A DNA stretch of 36,713 nucleotides, taken from the NCBI GenBank assembly GCA_047972145.1, contig JBKEAI010000184.1:1-36713 (forward strand), given 5' to 3'. A program made the translations under genes and the position numbers. Position 1 is the stretch's first letter, and each line of letters begins with the position of its first letter. The notes beneath the pieces were generated by a model. That model saw nothing but the letters and a program-made list of their open reading frames with translations. It did no database searches and had not been told where the DNA came from. The stretch comes from JAMLGJ01 sp047972145. GTDB lineage: Bacteria > Actinomycetota > Acidimicrobiia > Acidimicrobiales > Microtrichaceae. Positions 24,816 through 32,504 of the stretch are shown piece after piece.

Positions 24816-24821
24816 ACAGTA
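24816..24821 (-). promoter_or_regulatory. Leaderless-type -10 element TACTGT
   Basis: TACTGT on the minus strand, 8 nt before the ATG at 24807. Confidence 0.45.
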
Positions 24822-24902
24822 CTCGTGGCACCGACGATGGAAAGCGGCGCTGACCGCTTCGTTGAGGATTGCTCAGCGCTGATGGGGCCCGGGTGGGCCC
24901 TA

Positions 24903-24944
24903 TGACCTGCTCAGCGTGACCTGCTCAGCGTGACCTGCTCAGCC
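24903..24944. repeat. 14-bp tandem repeat at the end of the M50 protease gene
   Basis: Three 14-bp units (tgacctgctcagcg; the last ends in c). The third unit carries the stop codon of the M50 protease gene (24939-24941), so the array extends the 3' end of that gene into the spacer. 14 is not a multiple of three, so it is not a coding repeat. Confidence 0.75.
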
Positions 24945-26057
24945 GGCCACGACCTCCATCAGGCTGTCCACGTCGATGGACAGCAACGCACCGACGTTGC
25001 CCTCTCCGTCGATGACCAGTGCCCACCAGCCTTGTCCGGCACCGAGACGCTCGACGACGCCCCGCATGGTCTCGTCGGGATCGACGCGCGGCAGGGTCAC
25101 GAGTGGCTCGGCTACCGAGGTGGCTGGGACCACCTGGCGCTGTGCCGGGGGTATCCGGCTGATCGCGTCCCAGGTGACCAGCGAGGTGACCGAGTTGCGT
25201 CGATCGCTCAGCGGCACGAACGGCGCCCCGGGATGCTCGACGAGCATCGCCTCCGCGTCGGAGACGGTGCCGGTCGGTCCCAGCGGGGCTGGAAGTTGAC
25301 GGCTCATGTCGGCGGCGGTCACCTCCAGCAACTCGGGCGCCGGAGCGGCGCCCGACCACTCGGCCCTCGCCGCCACGAACAGGAACAGGGACAATGCCAG
25401 GACCCACATGCCGGACCACAGGGCGACGTTGAACGCCACCCACAACGCAACGACCGCCATCACCACAGCGAGGATCTGGCCCCAGAGCGCGGACAGTCGG
25501 GTGGCACGGATCTTGCGGCCCAGGCGGCGCCAGATCACCGCCCGCAGGATCCGGCCGCCGTCGAGCGGATACGCGGGGATCAGGTTCGACACCGCGAGGA
25601 CCGCGTTTATGCCCGACAGCCAGACGAGCAGGCCGACGAGAACCTCGGACCCATCCACCCTCCAGGTCGCCCATCCGGCGGCCGCACACACCAGTGAGCA
25701 CAGCGCGCTCATCGCCGGACCGGCGAGGGCGATGCGGAACTCAGAACCGGGATCGTCGGCCTCACCTTCGAGCTTTGCCACACCGCCGAAGAGCCAGAGC
25801 GTGATCTCGCGCACCTTCACGTGGTTGCGCTGCGCGACCCAGCTGTGGCCGACCTCATGAGCTACCAGCGACACCATGAATCCTGCGACCCCGACCACCC
25901 CTGCGAACCAGTACGCGGATCCGGGGTGACCGGGGGCGATCGAGGGAAGCGAGACCTCCGCAAGGGAGACCGCCAGCACGACAGCGATCACGATCACCCA
26001 CAGGTTGATGCCGATCGGAACGCCGAACAGGCGTCCGAGGGTCAGGTGCGATTTCAT
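24939..26057 (-). CDS. M50 site-2 protease family protein (Rip3/SpoIVFB-like) with CBS-like C-terminal region
   Basis: Intramembrane zinc metalloprotease, 372 residues with about six membrane helices. Zinc-binding HEVGH at 67-71 and the second motif NLIPAYPLDGGRILR, where the Asp of L-D-G-G completes the site. The C-terminal 120 residues (after VAARAEWSG) are soluble and resemble a degenerate pair of CBS domains (TVSDAEAML, FVPLSDRRNSVTSLVTWDAISR, DPDETMRGVVERLGAGQ, ALVIDGEGNVGALLSIDVD). Homologues cleave anti-sigma factors or other membrane proteins; the substrate here is unknown. ATG at 26057 sits 8 nt after TAGCCT. Confidence 0.95.
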   Translation of the reverse strand: MKSHLTLGRLFGVPIGINLWVIVIAVVLAVSLAEVSLPSIAPGHPGSAYWFAGVVGVAGFMVSLVAHEVGHSWVAQRNHVKVREITLWLFGGVAKLEGEADDPGSEFRIALAGPAMSALCSLVCAAAGWATWRVDGSEVLVGLLVWLSGINAVLAVSNLIPAYPLDGGRILRAVIWRRLGRKIRATRLSALWGQILAVVMAVVALWVAFNVALWSGMWVLALSLFLFVAARAEWSGAAPAPELLEVTAADMSRQLPAPLGPTGTVSDAEAMLVEHPGAPFVPLSDRRNSVTSLVTWDAISRIPPAQRQVVPATSVAEPLVTLPRVDPDETMRGVVERLGAGQGWWALVIDGEGNVGALLSIDVDSLMEVVAG

Positions 26058-26065
26058 CGAAGCGA

Positions 26066-26071
26066 AGGCTA
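26066..26071 (-). promoter_or_regulatory. Leaderless-type -10 element TAGCCT
   Basis: TAGCCT on the minus strand 8 nt before the ATG at 26057 of the M50 protease gene. Confidence 0.55.
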
Positions 26072-26171
26072 CCCACGATCACCTGCGACCCGGTGTCGGG
26101 GAGCGTCTGTCCACCGAGGCCGGTTCGCTCCTCGCCCCGGCGTTTGGCCACCAGCGGGTCCCAGCCGCATC

Positions 26172-27101
26172 ATGGGATACGTGAACCCCTCGATCGACCA
26201 TGCCCTTGGCGAGTTGGTCGACCGACGCGCCGGGTTGGTCGCCACCGAGCGACGCACCCCGCGCCAGGATGCCGACCTCGCGGAGCTCACCGAAGTCGTC
26301 GAACAGCACCTGGGCGAAGGCTCGGTCGTGCGGAGGCTCTCCCCCGATGATCCCCTCGACCGCACCCTCGCCGAAGATCTCGGCGCACGCGAGAAGATCA
26401 ACCCTGTACGTTCCCCCGAAGATCTCCAGCGCCGTCTCGCAACCGACCGCGCCGTGTACGTCGTCGAGCACCCGGGTCTACCCGCCCGTCCCCTCAGCGT
26501 GCTCTGGGTCGCTCTGTGCAAGGGGCTTCCCGACCGCTTGGAGCAGATCCTCGCCCCGGACGCTCCCGTCGTGGATCCGGCATCGGCAACCGCGGCGGTC
26601 TTCTATTCGATCTGGGCCACCGAGAAGATCGCATTCAGGGGCATCGGCCAGTCGTCGCTGTTGCTCAGCGCCGCAGCGGCGGACATCGAGAGCACCCACC
26701 CGTGTGTAGGTACCCAGTGCACCATGTCGCCGGTCCCCGGCTACCGGAGATGGGTGGGCGAAAACACAGGAACCGCCGAGCCGTCGGCACACCCACCGGA
26801 CCATGCCCGGGCGTGTGCACGGTATCTGACCACCTTCGGCGACGACGGCCGCCTGCTCGACCCGGTGGCGAGGCTGCACCTCGGCAACGGCGCCAGGCTG
26901 TGGCGCGTGCTAGCCGGTGCGGATACCAGCGCCGAGGGCCGCGAACGCGCCTTTGGCACGATGGCCAACTACCGCTACCGGCCCGAGGACCTCGACGCGA
27001 ACAAGCAGCAGCTCGCCGCCGGTACGGTGCCCGTGGGCGAACAGGTGGCGACCTTGGTCGAGCTCAGCTCGACCGCGACCGACCTCGACGCCCGCCACTG
27101 A
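26172..27101 (+). CDS. Malonyl-CoA decarboxylase-like protein, short form
   Basis: 309 residues. The central and C-terminal parts follow the malonyl-CoA decarboxylase pattern: SVLWVALCKGLPDRLEQIL, TAAVFYSIWATEKIAFRGIGQSSLL, a CTMSPVPGYRRWV segment where family members have S-T-L-S-P-I-P-G, and LDPVARLHLGNGARLWRVLAGAD with the conserved catalytic-region His. Bacterial enzymes are usually over 400 residues, with an N-terminal helical domain; here that domain is largely missing. It would convert malonyl-CoA to acetyl-CoA if active. ATG 26172 or GTG 26181 are possible; neither has a clear ribosome site. The 3' end overlaps the convergent AcpS-like gene by 38 nt. Family membership is fairly sure, activity is not. 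Confidence 0.8.
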   Translation: MGYVNPSIDHALGELVDRRAGLVATERRTPRQDADLAELTEVVEQHLGEGSVVRRLSPDDPLDRTLAEDLGAREKINPVRSPEDLQRRLATDRAVYVVEHPGLPARPLSVLWVALCKGLPDRLEQILAPDAPVVDPASATAAVFYSIWATEKIAFRGIGQSSLLLSAAAADIESTHPCVGTQCTMSPVPGYRRWVGENTGTAEPSAHPPDHARACARYLTTFGDDGRLLDPVARLHLGNGARLWRVLAGADTSAEGRERAFGTMANYRYRPEDLDANKQQLAAGTVPVGEQVATLVELSSTATDLDARH

Positions 27102-27567
27102 TCGCCACGACCGCTGCGCCACGGTCGCCGTCATGGCTGAGCGACACCAGCCAGCCGTCGTGAGCACCGACCACTCCAGTCGGGGACCCACCCGCCCGGT
27201 CCCCGATAGACGCCGGCTGGGCGTCGGTGCCTGCCGAGGGATCTCGGCGCTCCTGCGACAGGGCGGCAGCGAGGGCGACCGTGTCCACGCTCAGCGAAGG
27301 TCGCCCACCCGGATCGGTCAACACCTCGACCGCACCGAGCGCGCACGAGGGCGCCGGTTGGATCGGTTCGACATCGAGCACACGCAGGGCTGCGTACTTC
27401 GCGGCGAGCCGCGCTGCCAGACCTGGCAGCGGATCCGGGCGCGCACTGAGGGCGCGCAACTCAGCGCGCGTGAGCGCGGACCCCAAGGAGTCGGTCCAGG
27501 GTGGGTTCTCGGTACCCACGATCGCCCGTAGGTCGTCGAGGTGCACCACTACACAAGCGGAGCCCAC
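27064..27567 (-). CDS. Holo-ACP synthase / phosphopantetheinyl transferase-like protein, possibly inactive
   Basis: About 167 residues. The pattern follows the AcpS family: an N-terminal strand with Asp (CVVVHLDDLRAIV), T-x-x-E in ALTRAELRAL, the helix AARLAAKYAALRVLD where functional enzymes have A-A-K-E-A, EVLTDPGGRPSLSV and WLVSLSHDGDRGAAVVAI (residues 139-156). The Lys is kept, but the metal-binding Glu is Tyr (Y58), so catalysis is doubtful. The frame is open to 27789 across the cold-shock gene; GTG 27567 (or 27549) is chosen by homology, with no clear ribosome site. It overlaps the 3' end of the malonyl-CoA decarboxylase-like gene. An alternative is a PPTase-fold protein with a different role. 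Confidence 0.55.
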   Translation of the reverse strand: MGSACVVVHLDDLRAIVGTENPPWTDSLGSALTRAELRALSARPDPLPGLAARLAAKYAALRVLDVEPIQPAPSCALGAVEVLTDPGGRPSLSVDTVALAAALSQERRDPSAGTDAQPASIGDRAGGSPTGVVGAHDGWLVSLSHDGDRGAAVVAISGGRRGRSRSS

Positions 27568-27623
27568 ACCGGAGGCGACGTAGAGCAGCCTCAGGGCTTC
27601 GGTAACACCCGGTTCGGAGCTTT

Positions 27624-27641
27624 CCCGCGGATCCCCGCGGG
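27624..27641 (-). terminator. Hairpin after cold-shock gene
   Basis: A perfect 7-bp GC-rich stem (cccgcgg, 4-nt loop, ccgcggg) 5 nt after the stop of the cold-shock gene; no long U run follows. Confidence 0.5.
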
Positions 27642-27646
27642 ATCGA

Positions 27647-27853
27647 TCAGACAGCCCTGACGTTGAGCGCCTCTGGGCCCTTGCGGCCCGGACCGACCTC
27701 GAACTCCACGGTCTGGCCCTCTTCGAGGGACTTGTAGCCCTCGCCGGCGATGTTGGAGAAGTGGACGAACACGTCGTCCTCACCCTCACGTGAGATGAAG
27801 CCGTAGCCCTTCTCGTTGTTGAAGAACTTCACGGTTCCGGTGGAAACACTCAT
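27647..27853 (-). CDS. Cold-shock protein (CspA family)
   Basis: 68 residues, a single cold-shock domain: TGTVKFFNNEKGYGFI (RNP1 KGYGFI), DDVFVHFSNI (RNP2 VFVHF) and GPEALNV. Single-stranded nucleic acid-binding chaperone. ATG 27853 is chosen by family length; a longer frame to 27943 is not coding-like. A possible -10 TAGACT lies at 27928-27933 on the minus strand, which would give a leader of about 70 nt. Confidence 0.95.
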   Translation of the reverse strand: MSVSTGTVKFFNNEKGYGFISREGEDDVFVHFSNIAGEGYKSLEEGQTVEFEVGPGRKGPEALNVRAV

Positions 27854-27968
27854 TGCAACGCTTTCTGTCTGCCCGACGACCGCTTCGGCCCCGGGCTTGC
27901 CGGGAGGACTTCGCCCGGTGCACTGGCAGTCTAGGGGAACCACCCCGCGATCCGCGACAGGGCCGAAC

Positions 27969-29492
27969 TCAGCGCCGGCTGGTGCGTCGGCCGAGCCAGT
28001 TCACCGCAACCACGACGCTGAGCACCATCGGGAACACCTCGAGGCGCCCGACCAACATGAGTGCGGCGAGGATCATCCGTTCCGGTGCCGAGTAGACGGC
28101 AAAGCTCGATGCCGGGCCTGCCTCTCCCAGGGCCGGGCCCATGTTGCCCATCGCGCTTATCGCGCCGGAGAACCCGGTGAGCACGTCGGTGCCTGCGAGG
28201 GTCAGCGCGACGGTGGCGACGACGACGATAACCACGTAGAGCAGCACGAACCCGGCGATGCGCCCGACGATCTCGTCGCGGACCACCTCGGTGCCCTGTT
28301 TGACCACCAGGGCGCTGCGGGGACGCTCCGCCCTGCGCAGTTCACGCCATGCCACACCTGCCATTACCTGGGCGCGCAGCACCTTCATGCCCCCCGAGGT
28401 GGATCCGGTCATGCCACCCACCCACATGAACAACAAGAGCACCACTTGCGCCCCGGGCACCCACATCGCGAAGTCGCCGAGGGAGCCGGAACCGGTCGCG
28501 TTCCCGAATCCGGTCGAGGTACCGAGGGTGACCACGTTGAACGACGCCATCCGCAGCGACTCACCGAACGATCCCCCCGCGGTGACCAGGAACAACGTGA
28601 CCACGGCGGTTCCCACGACCAGCCCGGCGGCGTATCCACGAAACTCCGGGTTGCGCACGTAGTCCCCCGGCCGCCCCCTCAGTGCGGCGTACAGCAGCGT
28701 GAACGACGCCCCGCCGATGACCATACCGACGATGGTCACCACCTCTACCGCGACCGAGTCGTATGCACCGATCGAGGCAGCCTCCGGCGCGAAACCCCCG
28801 GTGGAGACCAACGCGAGCGACAACCCTGTGGCGTCGAACCAGCCCACTCCGGCGATGAACAACGCGACTGCGGATACCGCGGTGAACACCACGTAGACCG
28901 CCCAGAGCCTCTTCGCGGTCTCGCTCACCCGAGGGGCGAGCCGGTCCGATGTGGGCCCCGGTGCCTCGGCGCGGATCAACTCCAGGCCACCGACCCCGAG
29001 GAATGGGAGCACCGCGACCGCCAACACGATGATCCCCATCCCCCCGAACCACTGGGTCATCTGGCGCCAGAACAACAGGCCCGGGGTGGCGTCGTCGAAG
29101 TCGGCCGCGGAGAAGATGCTCGACCCGGAACAGGTGAATCCAGAGATCGACTCGAACAGCGCACCGTCGAAGGTGTCGAGCAGTCCCGTGAACAGGTACG
29201 GCAGCGCGCCGGCGACCGCTGTGATCACCCACGCGAGGCTCACCGCGACGAACACTGCGCGGGGCCGCAACTCGTCGCCGACAGTGCTGACCCGCCGCAA
29301 CGTCTCACCTACCACCGCGGTCACAGCGGCGGCCCACAGCAACCCGGCTGTCCCATGACCCCGCTCGACCACGTCGACCAGGGCGCACACGGCCATCCCG
29401 GCAGCGGCGAACACCAGGGACAGCCCGGCCATGTGCACCCAGATGCTGCGCACCTTGCGCAGCCCGGGATCGAAGGCGACCTCGGTTGTCAT
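27969..29492 (-). CDS. trkH: TrkH-family potassium uptake protein (copy 1)
   Basis: 507 residues, four M1-P-M2 repeats of the TrkH/KtrB superfamily. Filter regions with Gly are visible: SGFTCSGSSIF, STGGFAPEAAS, TLGTSTGFGNA and SAMGNMGPALG. Helix-rich throughout, with MTGSTSGGMKVLRA typical of TrkH. Forms the K+ channel subunit gated by the cytoplasmic TrkA protein encoded two genes upstream. Last gene of a minus-strand operon trkA-trkH-trkH; its ATG at 29492 overlaps (ATGA) a small repeat-derived reading frame in the spacer. Confidence 0.95.
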   Translation of the reverse strand: MTTEVAFDPGLRKVRSIWVHMAGLSLVFAAAGMAVCALVDVVERGHGTAGLLWAAAVTAVVGETLRRVSTVGDELRPRAVFVAVSLAWVITAVAGALPYLFTGLLDTFDGALFESISGFTCSGSSIFSAADFDDATPGLLFWRQMTQWFGGMGIIVLAVAVLPFLGVGGLELIRAEAPGPTSDRLAPRVSETAKRLWAVYVVFTAVSAVALFIAGVGWFDATGLSLALVSTGGFAPEAASIGAYDSVAVEVVTIVGMVIGGASFTLLYAALRGRPGDYVRNPEFRGYAAGLVVGTAVVTLFLVTAGGSFGESLRMASFNVVTLGTSTGFGNATGSGSLGDFAMWVPGAQVVLLLFMWVGGMTGSTSGGMKVLRAQVMAGVAWRELRRAERPRSALVVKQGTEVVRDEIVGRIAGFVLLYVVIVVVATVALTLAGTDVLTGFSGAISAMGNMGPALGEAGPASSFAVYSAPERMILAALMLVGRLEVFPMVLSVVVAVNWLGRRTSRR

Positions 29493-29596
29493 GGGGCCAC
29501 CGCCACAGCTCCGCCGCCGCGGTCACTCCGGCGTCCCGTCATGACAGTGTCCGCAGGCATGACAGTGCCCGCGGTCATCACAGTACCCGCAGTCAT
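29489..29596 (-). CDS. Possible repeat-derived leader ORF before trkH copy 1
   Basis: A 35-residue frame, MTAGTV, MTAGTV, MPADTV then MTGRRSDRGGGAVAVAP, runs through the 18-bp repeats and ends with TGA overlapping the ATG of the downstream trkH. Four repeat units each supply an in-frame ATG. No Shine-Dalgarno is seen. It may be a coupling leader or only a by-product of repeats whose length is a multiple of three. Confidence 0.25.
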   Translation of the reverse strand: MTAGTVMTAGTVMPADTVMTGRRSDRGGGAVAVAP

Positions 29597-29629
29597 GACA
29601 GTGCCCGCAGTCAAGACAGTGCCCGCAGC
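29540..29629. repeat. 18-bp tandem repeat between the two trkH genes
   Basis: Five 18-bp units (catgacagtgcccgcagt and variants) span the 3' end of the upstream trkH (its stop TGA at 29611-29613 spans the junction of units four and five) and most of the spacer. Direct repeats without spacers, so not CRISPR. Confidence 0.9.
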
Positions 29630-31128
29630 TTGCGCAGGGGCCATGACACGAGCGAAACCACCCCGTCGAGCAGTGGGTACAACTCGATGCGCCCGGCGAA
29701 CATCAACAAGCCCGCCACCACCACAGCGTCCGCACCCAGCACCGTGACCGAATGACCGACTCCGAGGTCTCCCAGCGCGGGCCCATAGGTGGCCAGGGCG
29801 CTGATCGACCCCGAGAGCGCGGTCACCACATCGGTGCCCGCTGCGGCCATGGCTATGAAGCCCGCCGCAGCGGTGCCCAGGTAGAGCACCTGGTATCCGA
29901 GGACCCGTTGCAACAACGGTTCGGGCACCACCTCGCGCCCGACGCGCACGACACGCACCAGGCGGGGCTGCAACTGGACCTGGAGCTCTCGCCACAGGTA
30001 GCTGAACAGTGCCATCCCCCGAACGATGCGGAACCCGCCGCCCATCGACCCCGACATGGCACCCACCCCGATCAGCACCAGGAGCATCATCTGCATCCCC
30101 GGAACCCACTCGGACCAGTCAGCCACCCAGTGCCCGGTGGAGGACACCGCCGAGGTTGCACTGAACGCCGAGATGCGCACGTTGTCGAACAGGCCACTTC
30201 CAGGGCTCTGTACGACGGCGATCATCGCTGTGGCTCCGAGGATCAGCCCGCAGTAGACCCGCAACTCCATAGCCCCGACGATCCGCGACGTCTGGCCCCG
30301 CAGCACCGACCACACCACCGCCAGGGACAACCCACCGAGGAACATGCCTGCCACGCCCATCCACTCCACGAGGGCGGAGTCGAAGTAGCCGAAGGATCCG
30401 CCGTGGTTCGCGAACCCGCCGGTCGAGATCGTGGTGAAGGCGTAGGTCACCGCGTCGAAGGGGCCCATGCCCCCGGCGAGGAACAGCGCTGCACCGGCCA
30501 CGGTCAGCAGTGCGTAGAGACCCAGGTAGCGCGCCAACAGGCGTCGCACATGGCCCGAGGTGAGGTGCGACACCCCTGTGGGGAGCCGTGTCTGGGCATC
30601 CGCGGGACCGCTGACCCCGAGGAAGGGCAGCACCGCGATGATCGTCGCGAGCGCAGCGAAGCCACCGATCCACTGGCTGGACGCCCGCCAGAACAGCACC
30701 GTCCGGGATTGGGCCTCAGGGTCGGTGAGCACCGTGAGCGCTGTGGTCGTGAAACCCGAGGTGGACTCCATAACAGCGGCTTCCAGGCCCGGGATCGCCC
30801 CAGTTACCAGGTACGCCGCGCTCGACGAGGCGATCATGGCGACCAGTGCGACCGCGGCGGTCCGCAGCGACGCCCGGGGACTGATCCGCTCGGGCAGGTC
30901 GAACCAGTGTCGCAGCGCCAATCCCCCGAGACCCACCGAGGTTCCCCAGAGCGCCATCGGAGCCACGTCGTCGGTGCTCTCGGTCAGGCCGACGAGCGCC
31001 GAGAGCACAAGGGCCCCACCACAGACCACCAGGGCGAGCCCTGCGATGTTCGCCTCTGCGGACCGCCGCCTACGCGAACGCCGGCTGATCTCCGCGGTGG
31101 CGAGCTGTTCTCCGGGCACCTCGCTCAC
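29611..31128 (-). CDS. trkH: TrkH-family potassium uptake protein (copy 2, divergent)
   Basis: 505 residues, the same fold as copy 1 but clearly divergent. Filter regions: SGFTTTALTVL (first; the expected Gly of T-T-T-G is Ala), STGGFANHGGS, SAVSSTGHWVA and SALATYGPALG. WRASSQWIGGFAAL and GAMSGSMGGGFRIVRG are family segments. An N-terminal basic stretch (SRRSRRRRS) precedes the first helix. Its start overlaps trkA by 4 nt. It may form a heterodimer with copy 1 or have altered ion selectivity; both are inference. Confidence 0.92.
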   Translation of the reverse strand: MSEVPGEQLATAEISRRSRRRRSAEANIAGLALVVCGGALVLSALVGLTESTDDVAPMALWGTSVGLGGLALRHWFDLPERISPRASLRTAAVALVAMIASSSAAYLVTGAIPGLEAAVMESTSGFTTTALTVLTDPEAQSRTVLFWRASSQWIGGFAALATIIAVLPFLGVSGPADAQTRLPTGVSHLTSGHVRRLLARYLGLYALLTVAGAALFLAGGMGPFDAVTYAFTTISTGGFANHGGSFGYFDSALVEWMGVAGMFLGGLSLAVVWSVLRGQTSRIVGAMELRVYCGLILGATAMIAVVQSPGSGLFDNVRISAFSATSAVSSTGHWVADWSEWVPGMQMMLLVLIGVGAMSGSMGGGFRIVRGMALFSYLWRELQVQLQPRLVRVVRVGREVVPEPLLQRVLGYQVLYLGTAAAGFIAMAAAGTDVVTALSGSISALATYGPALGDLGVGHSVTVLGADAVVVAGLLMFAGRIELYPLLDGVVSLVSWPLRKLRALS

Positions 31129-32468
31129 GCGAACAGGCGCCCGATCTGCTCGGCTCCCGAGGGCATCGCAAAGGCCACCACGTGGTCACCCGCTGCGAGC
31201 TTCGAGCGTCCACGGGCGATCTCGGCGGACCCCTCGTGCACGACCGCGCCGAGGAGCACCTCGTCGGGCAGGTCCATCTCGGCGATCACAGCGCCGTCTG
31301 CCGCACTGCCGGGGGCGACCTCGTACTCGAGGATCTCCACCGGTCCCTCTAGGAAGGTAGCGACACCTGCGATCTCTCCGCGCACCAGCGAGATGACGCG
31401 GTCCGCGGTGGCGGTCCGCGGTGAGAGCGCGGCGTCGATACCCACCTCGGTGAGCATGGGAAGCAACTCCAGGCGGTGTGCGATGGCGAGGGTCTCCCCA
31501 GCTCCCTGGGAATTGGCGAACAGGCACGCGATGATGTTGGCGTCGTCGGCGCCCGTGAGAGCGGCGACGGCGTCGAAGGAGCCGACCTCCGCCTCCAGGA
31601 GCACCTCCGCGTCGGTGATGTCGCCACGCAGCACCGTGACCCGGTGCAGCCGCTCGGCGAGCTCACGGGCCCGCGATTCGTCCTCCTCGACTATCACGAC
31701 CTCGGACCCCCGCCGCGCCAGGGGCAGTGCTACCAACTCCGCTGTGCGTCCCCCGCCGAGCAACAGCACACGCCGCGGTGCACGCACCGGCAGGTCGAGC
31801 ACATCCATGAGACGCCGGCGGGCCTGACGCTTGCAGAGCACCCGCACCATGTCGTCCGCGCACAGCTCGTGGTTGCCGCGCGGGATGATCGTCTGACCCG
31901 CCCTCGAGATGGTTCCGAACAGGAACTCCCAGTTCGGTTCGTTATCGACAGCCACCTCATGCAGGGTCTTGCCCACCAGAGAGGAGTCCGATGTCAGGCG
32001 CGCCCCGACGATCAACACCTCGCCCCCTGCGAGCACCTCGACCTCGCTGGCACCGGGCATCTCGAGGAGCTGGAGGATGTCGCGTGCGGCCTCCTGGTCG
32101 GGATCGATCACGAGGTCGGCTCCCACCGCCGCTCGTAGCTCCGCGGCAGCGTCCGCGCGGAGCTCCTCGGCCTCGAGGCGCACGAGCGTGCGATCCACCC
32201 CTGCCTGCTTGGCCGCCAGGGAGGCCATCATGTTGACCTCGTCGTCGTTGGTGACCGCGACCAGCAGCTCCGCACGGCCGACCCCGGCGCGCGCGAGCAC
32301 ACCGGGATGGGTTCCCGAGCCGAGGATCGACATCACATCGAGCTTCTCCTCGACCGCGCTGAGGCGCTCGGGGTCGTTCTCGATCACCGCGACGTCGATC
32401 CCCTGCTGGCTGAGCCGCTCGGCCACGTACGAGCCGACCTCGCCCGCGCCGAGGACGATCACATGCAT
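31125..32468 (-). CDS. trkA: Trk potassium transporter regulatory subunit TrkA
   Basis: 447 residues: two NAD-binding RCK-N Rossmann domains (MHVIVLGAGEVGSYVAERLSQQG, acidic IEND after strand 2; second at about 230, RVLLLGGGRTAELVALPLARRG, with VIVEEDE) each followed by a TrkA-C region (EVLAGGEVLIVGARLTSDSSLVGKTLHEV and the C-terminal PDEVLLGAVVHEG). Binds nucleotide and gates TrkH. First gene of the operon, ATG with GAGGA upstream. Confidence 0.96.
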   Translation of the reverse strand: MHVIVLGAGEVGSYVAERLSQQGIDVAVIENDPERLSAVEEKLDVMSILGSGTHPGVLARAGVGRAELLVAVTNDDEVNMMASLAAKQAGVDRTLVRLEAEELRADAAAELRAAVGADLVIDPDQEAARDILQLLEMPGASEVEVLAGGEVLIVGARLTSDSSLVGKTLHEVAVDNEPNWEFLFGTISRAGQTIIPRGNHELCADDMVRVLCKRQARRRLMDVLDLPVRAPRRVLLLGGGRTAELVALPLARRGSEVVIVEEDESRARELAERLHRVTVLRGDITDAEVLLEAEVGSFDAVAALTGADDANIIACLFANSQGAGETLAIAHRLELLPMLTEVGIDAALSPRTATADRVISLVRGEIAGVATFLEGPVEILEYEVAPGSAADGAVIAEMDLPDEVLLGAVVHEGSAEIARGRSKLAAGDHVVAFAMPSGAEQIGRLFA

Positions 32469-32504
32469 GGCGGGTCCTCGAGGACGGTCATGTCTCGCAG
32501 GGAC

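Noticed and set aside
29540..29629. Possible CRISPR array
   Set aside because: Units are 18 bp and directly adjacent with no unique spacers, and no cas gene is present.
27816..31827. Long plus-strand frames (643 and 691 residues) antisense to trkH/trkA
   Set aside because: Arg/His/Gln-rich translations with no motif, antisense to clear TrkH and TrkA genes.
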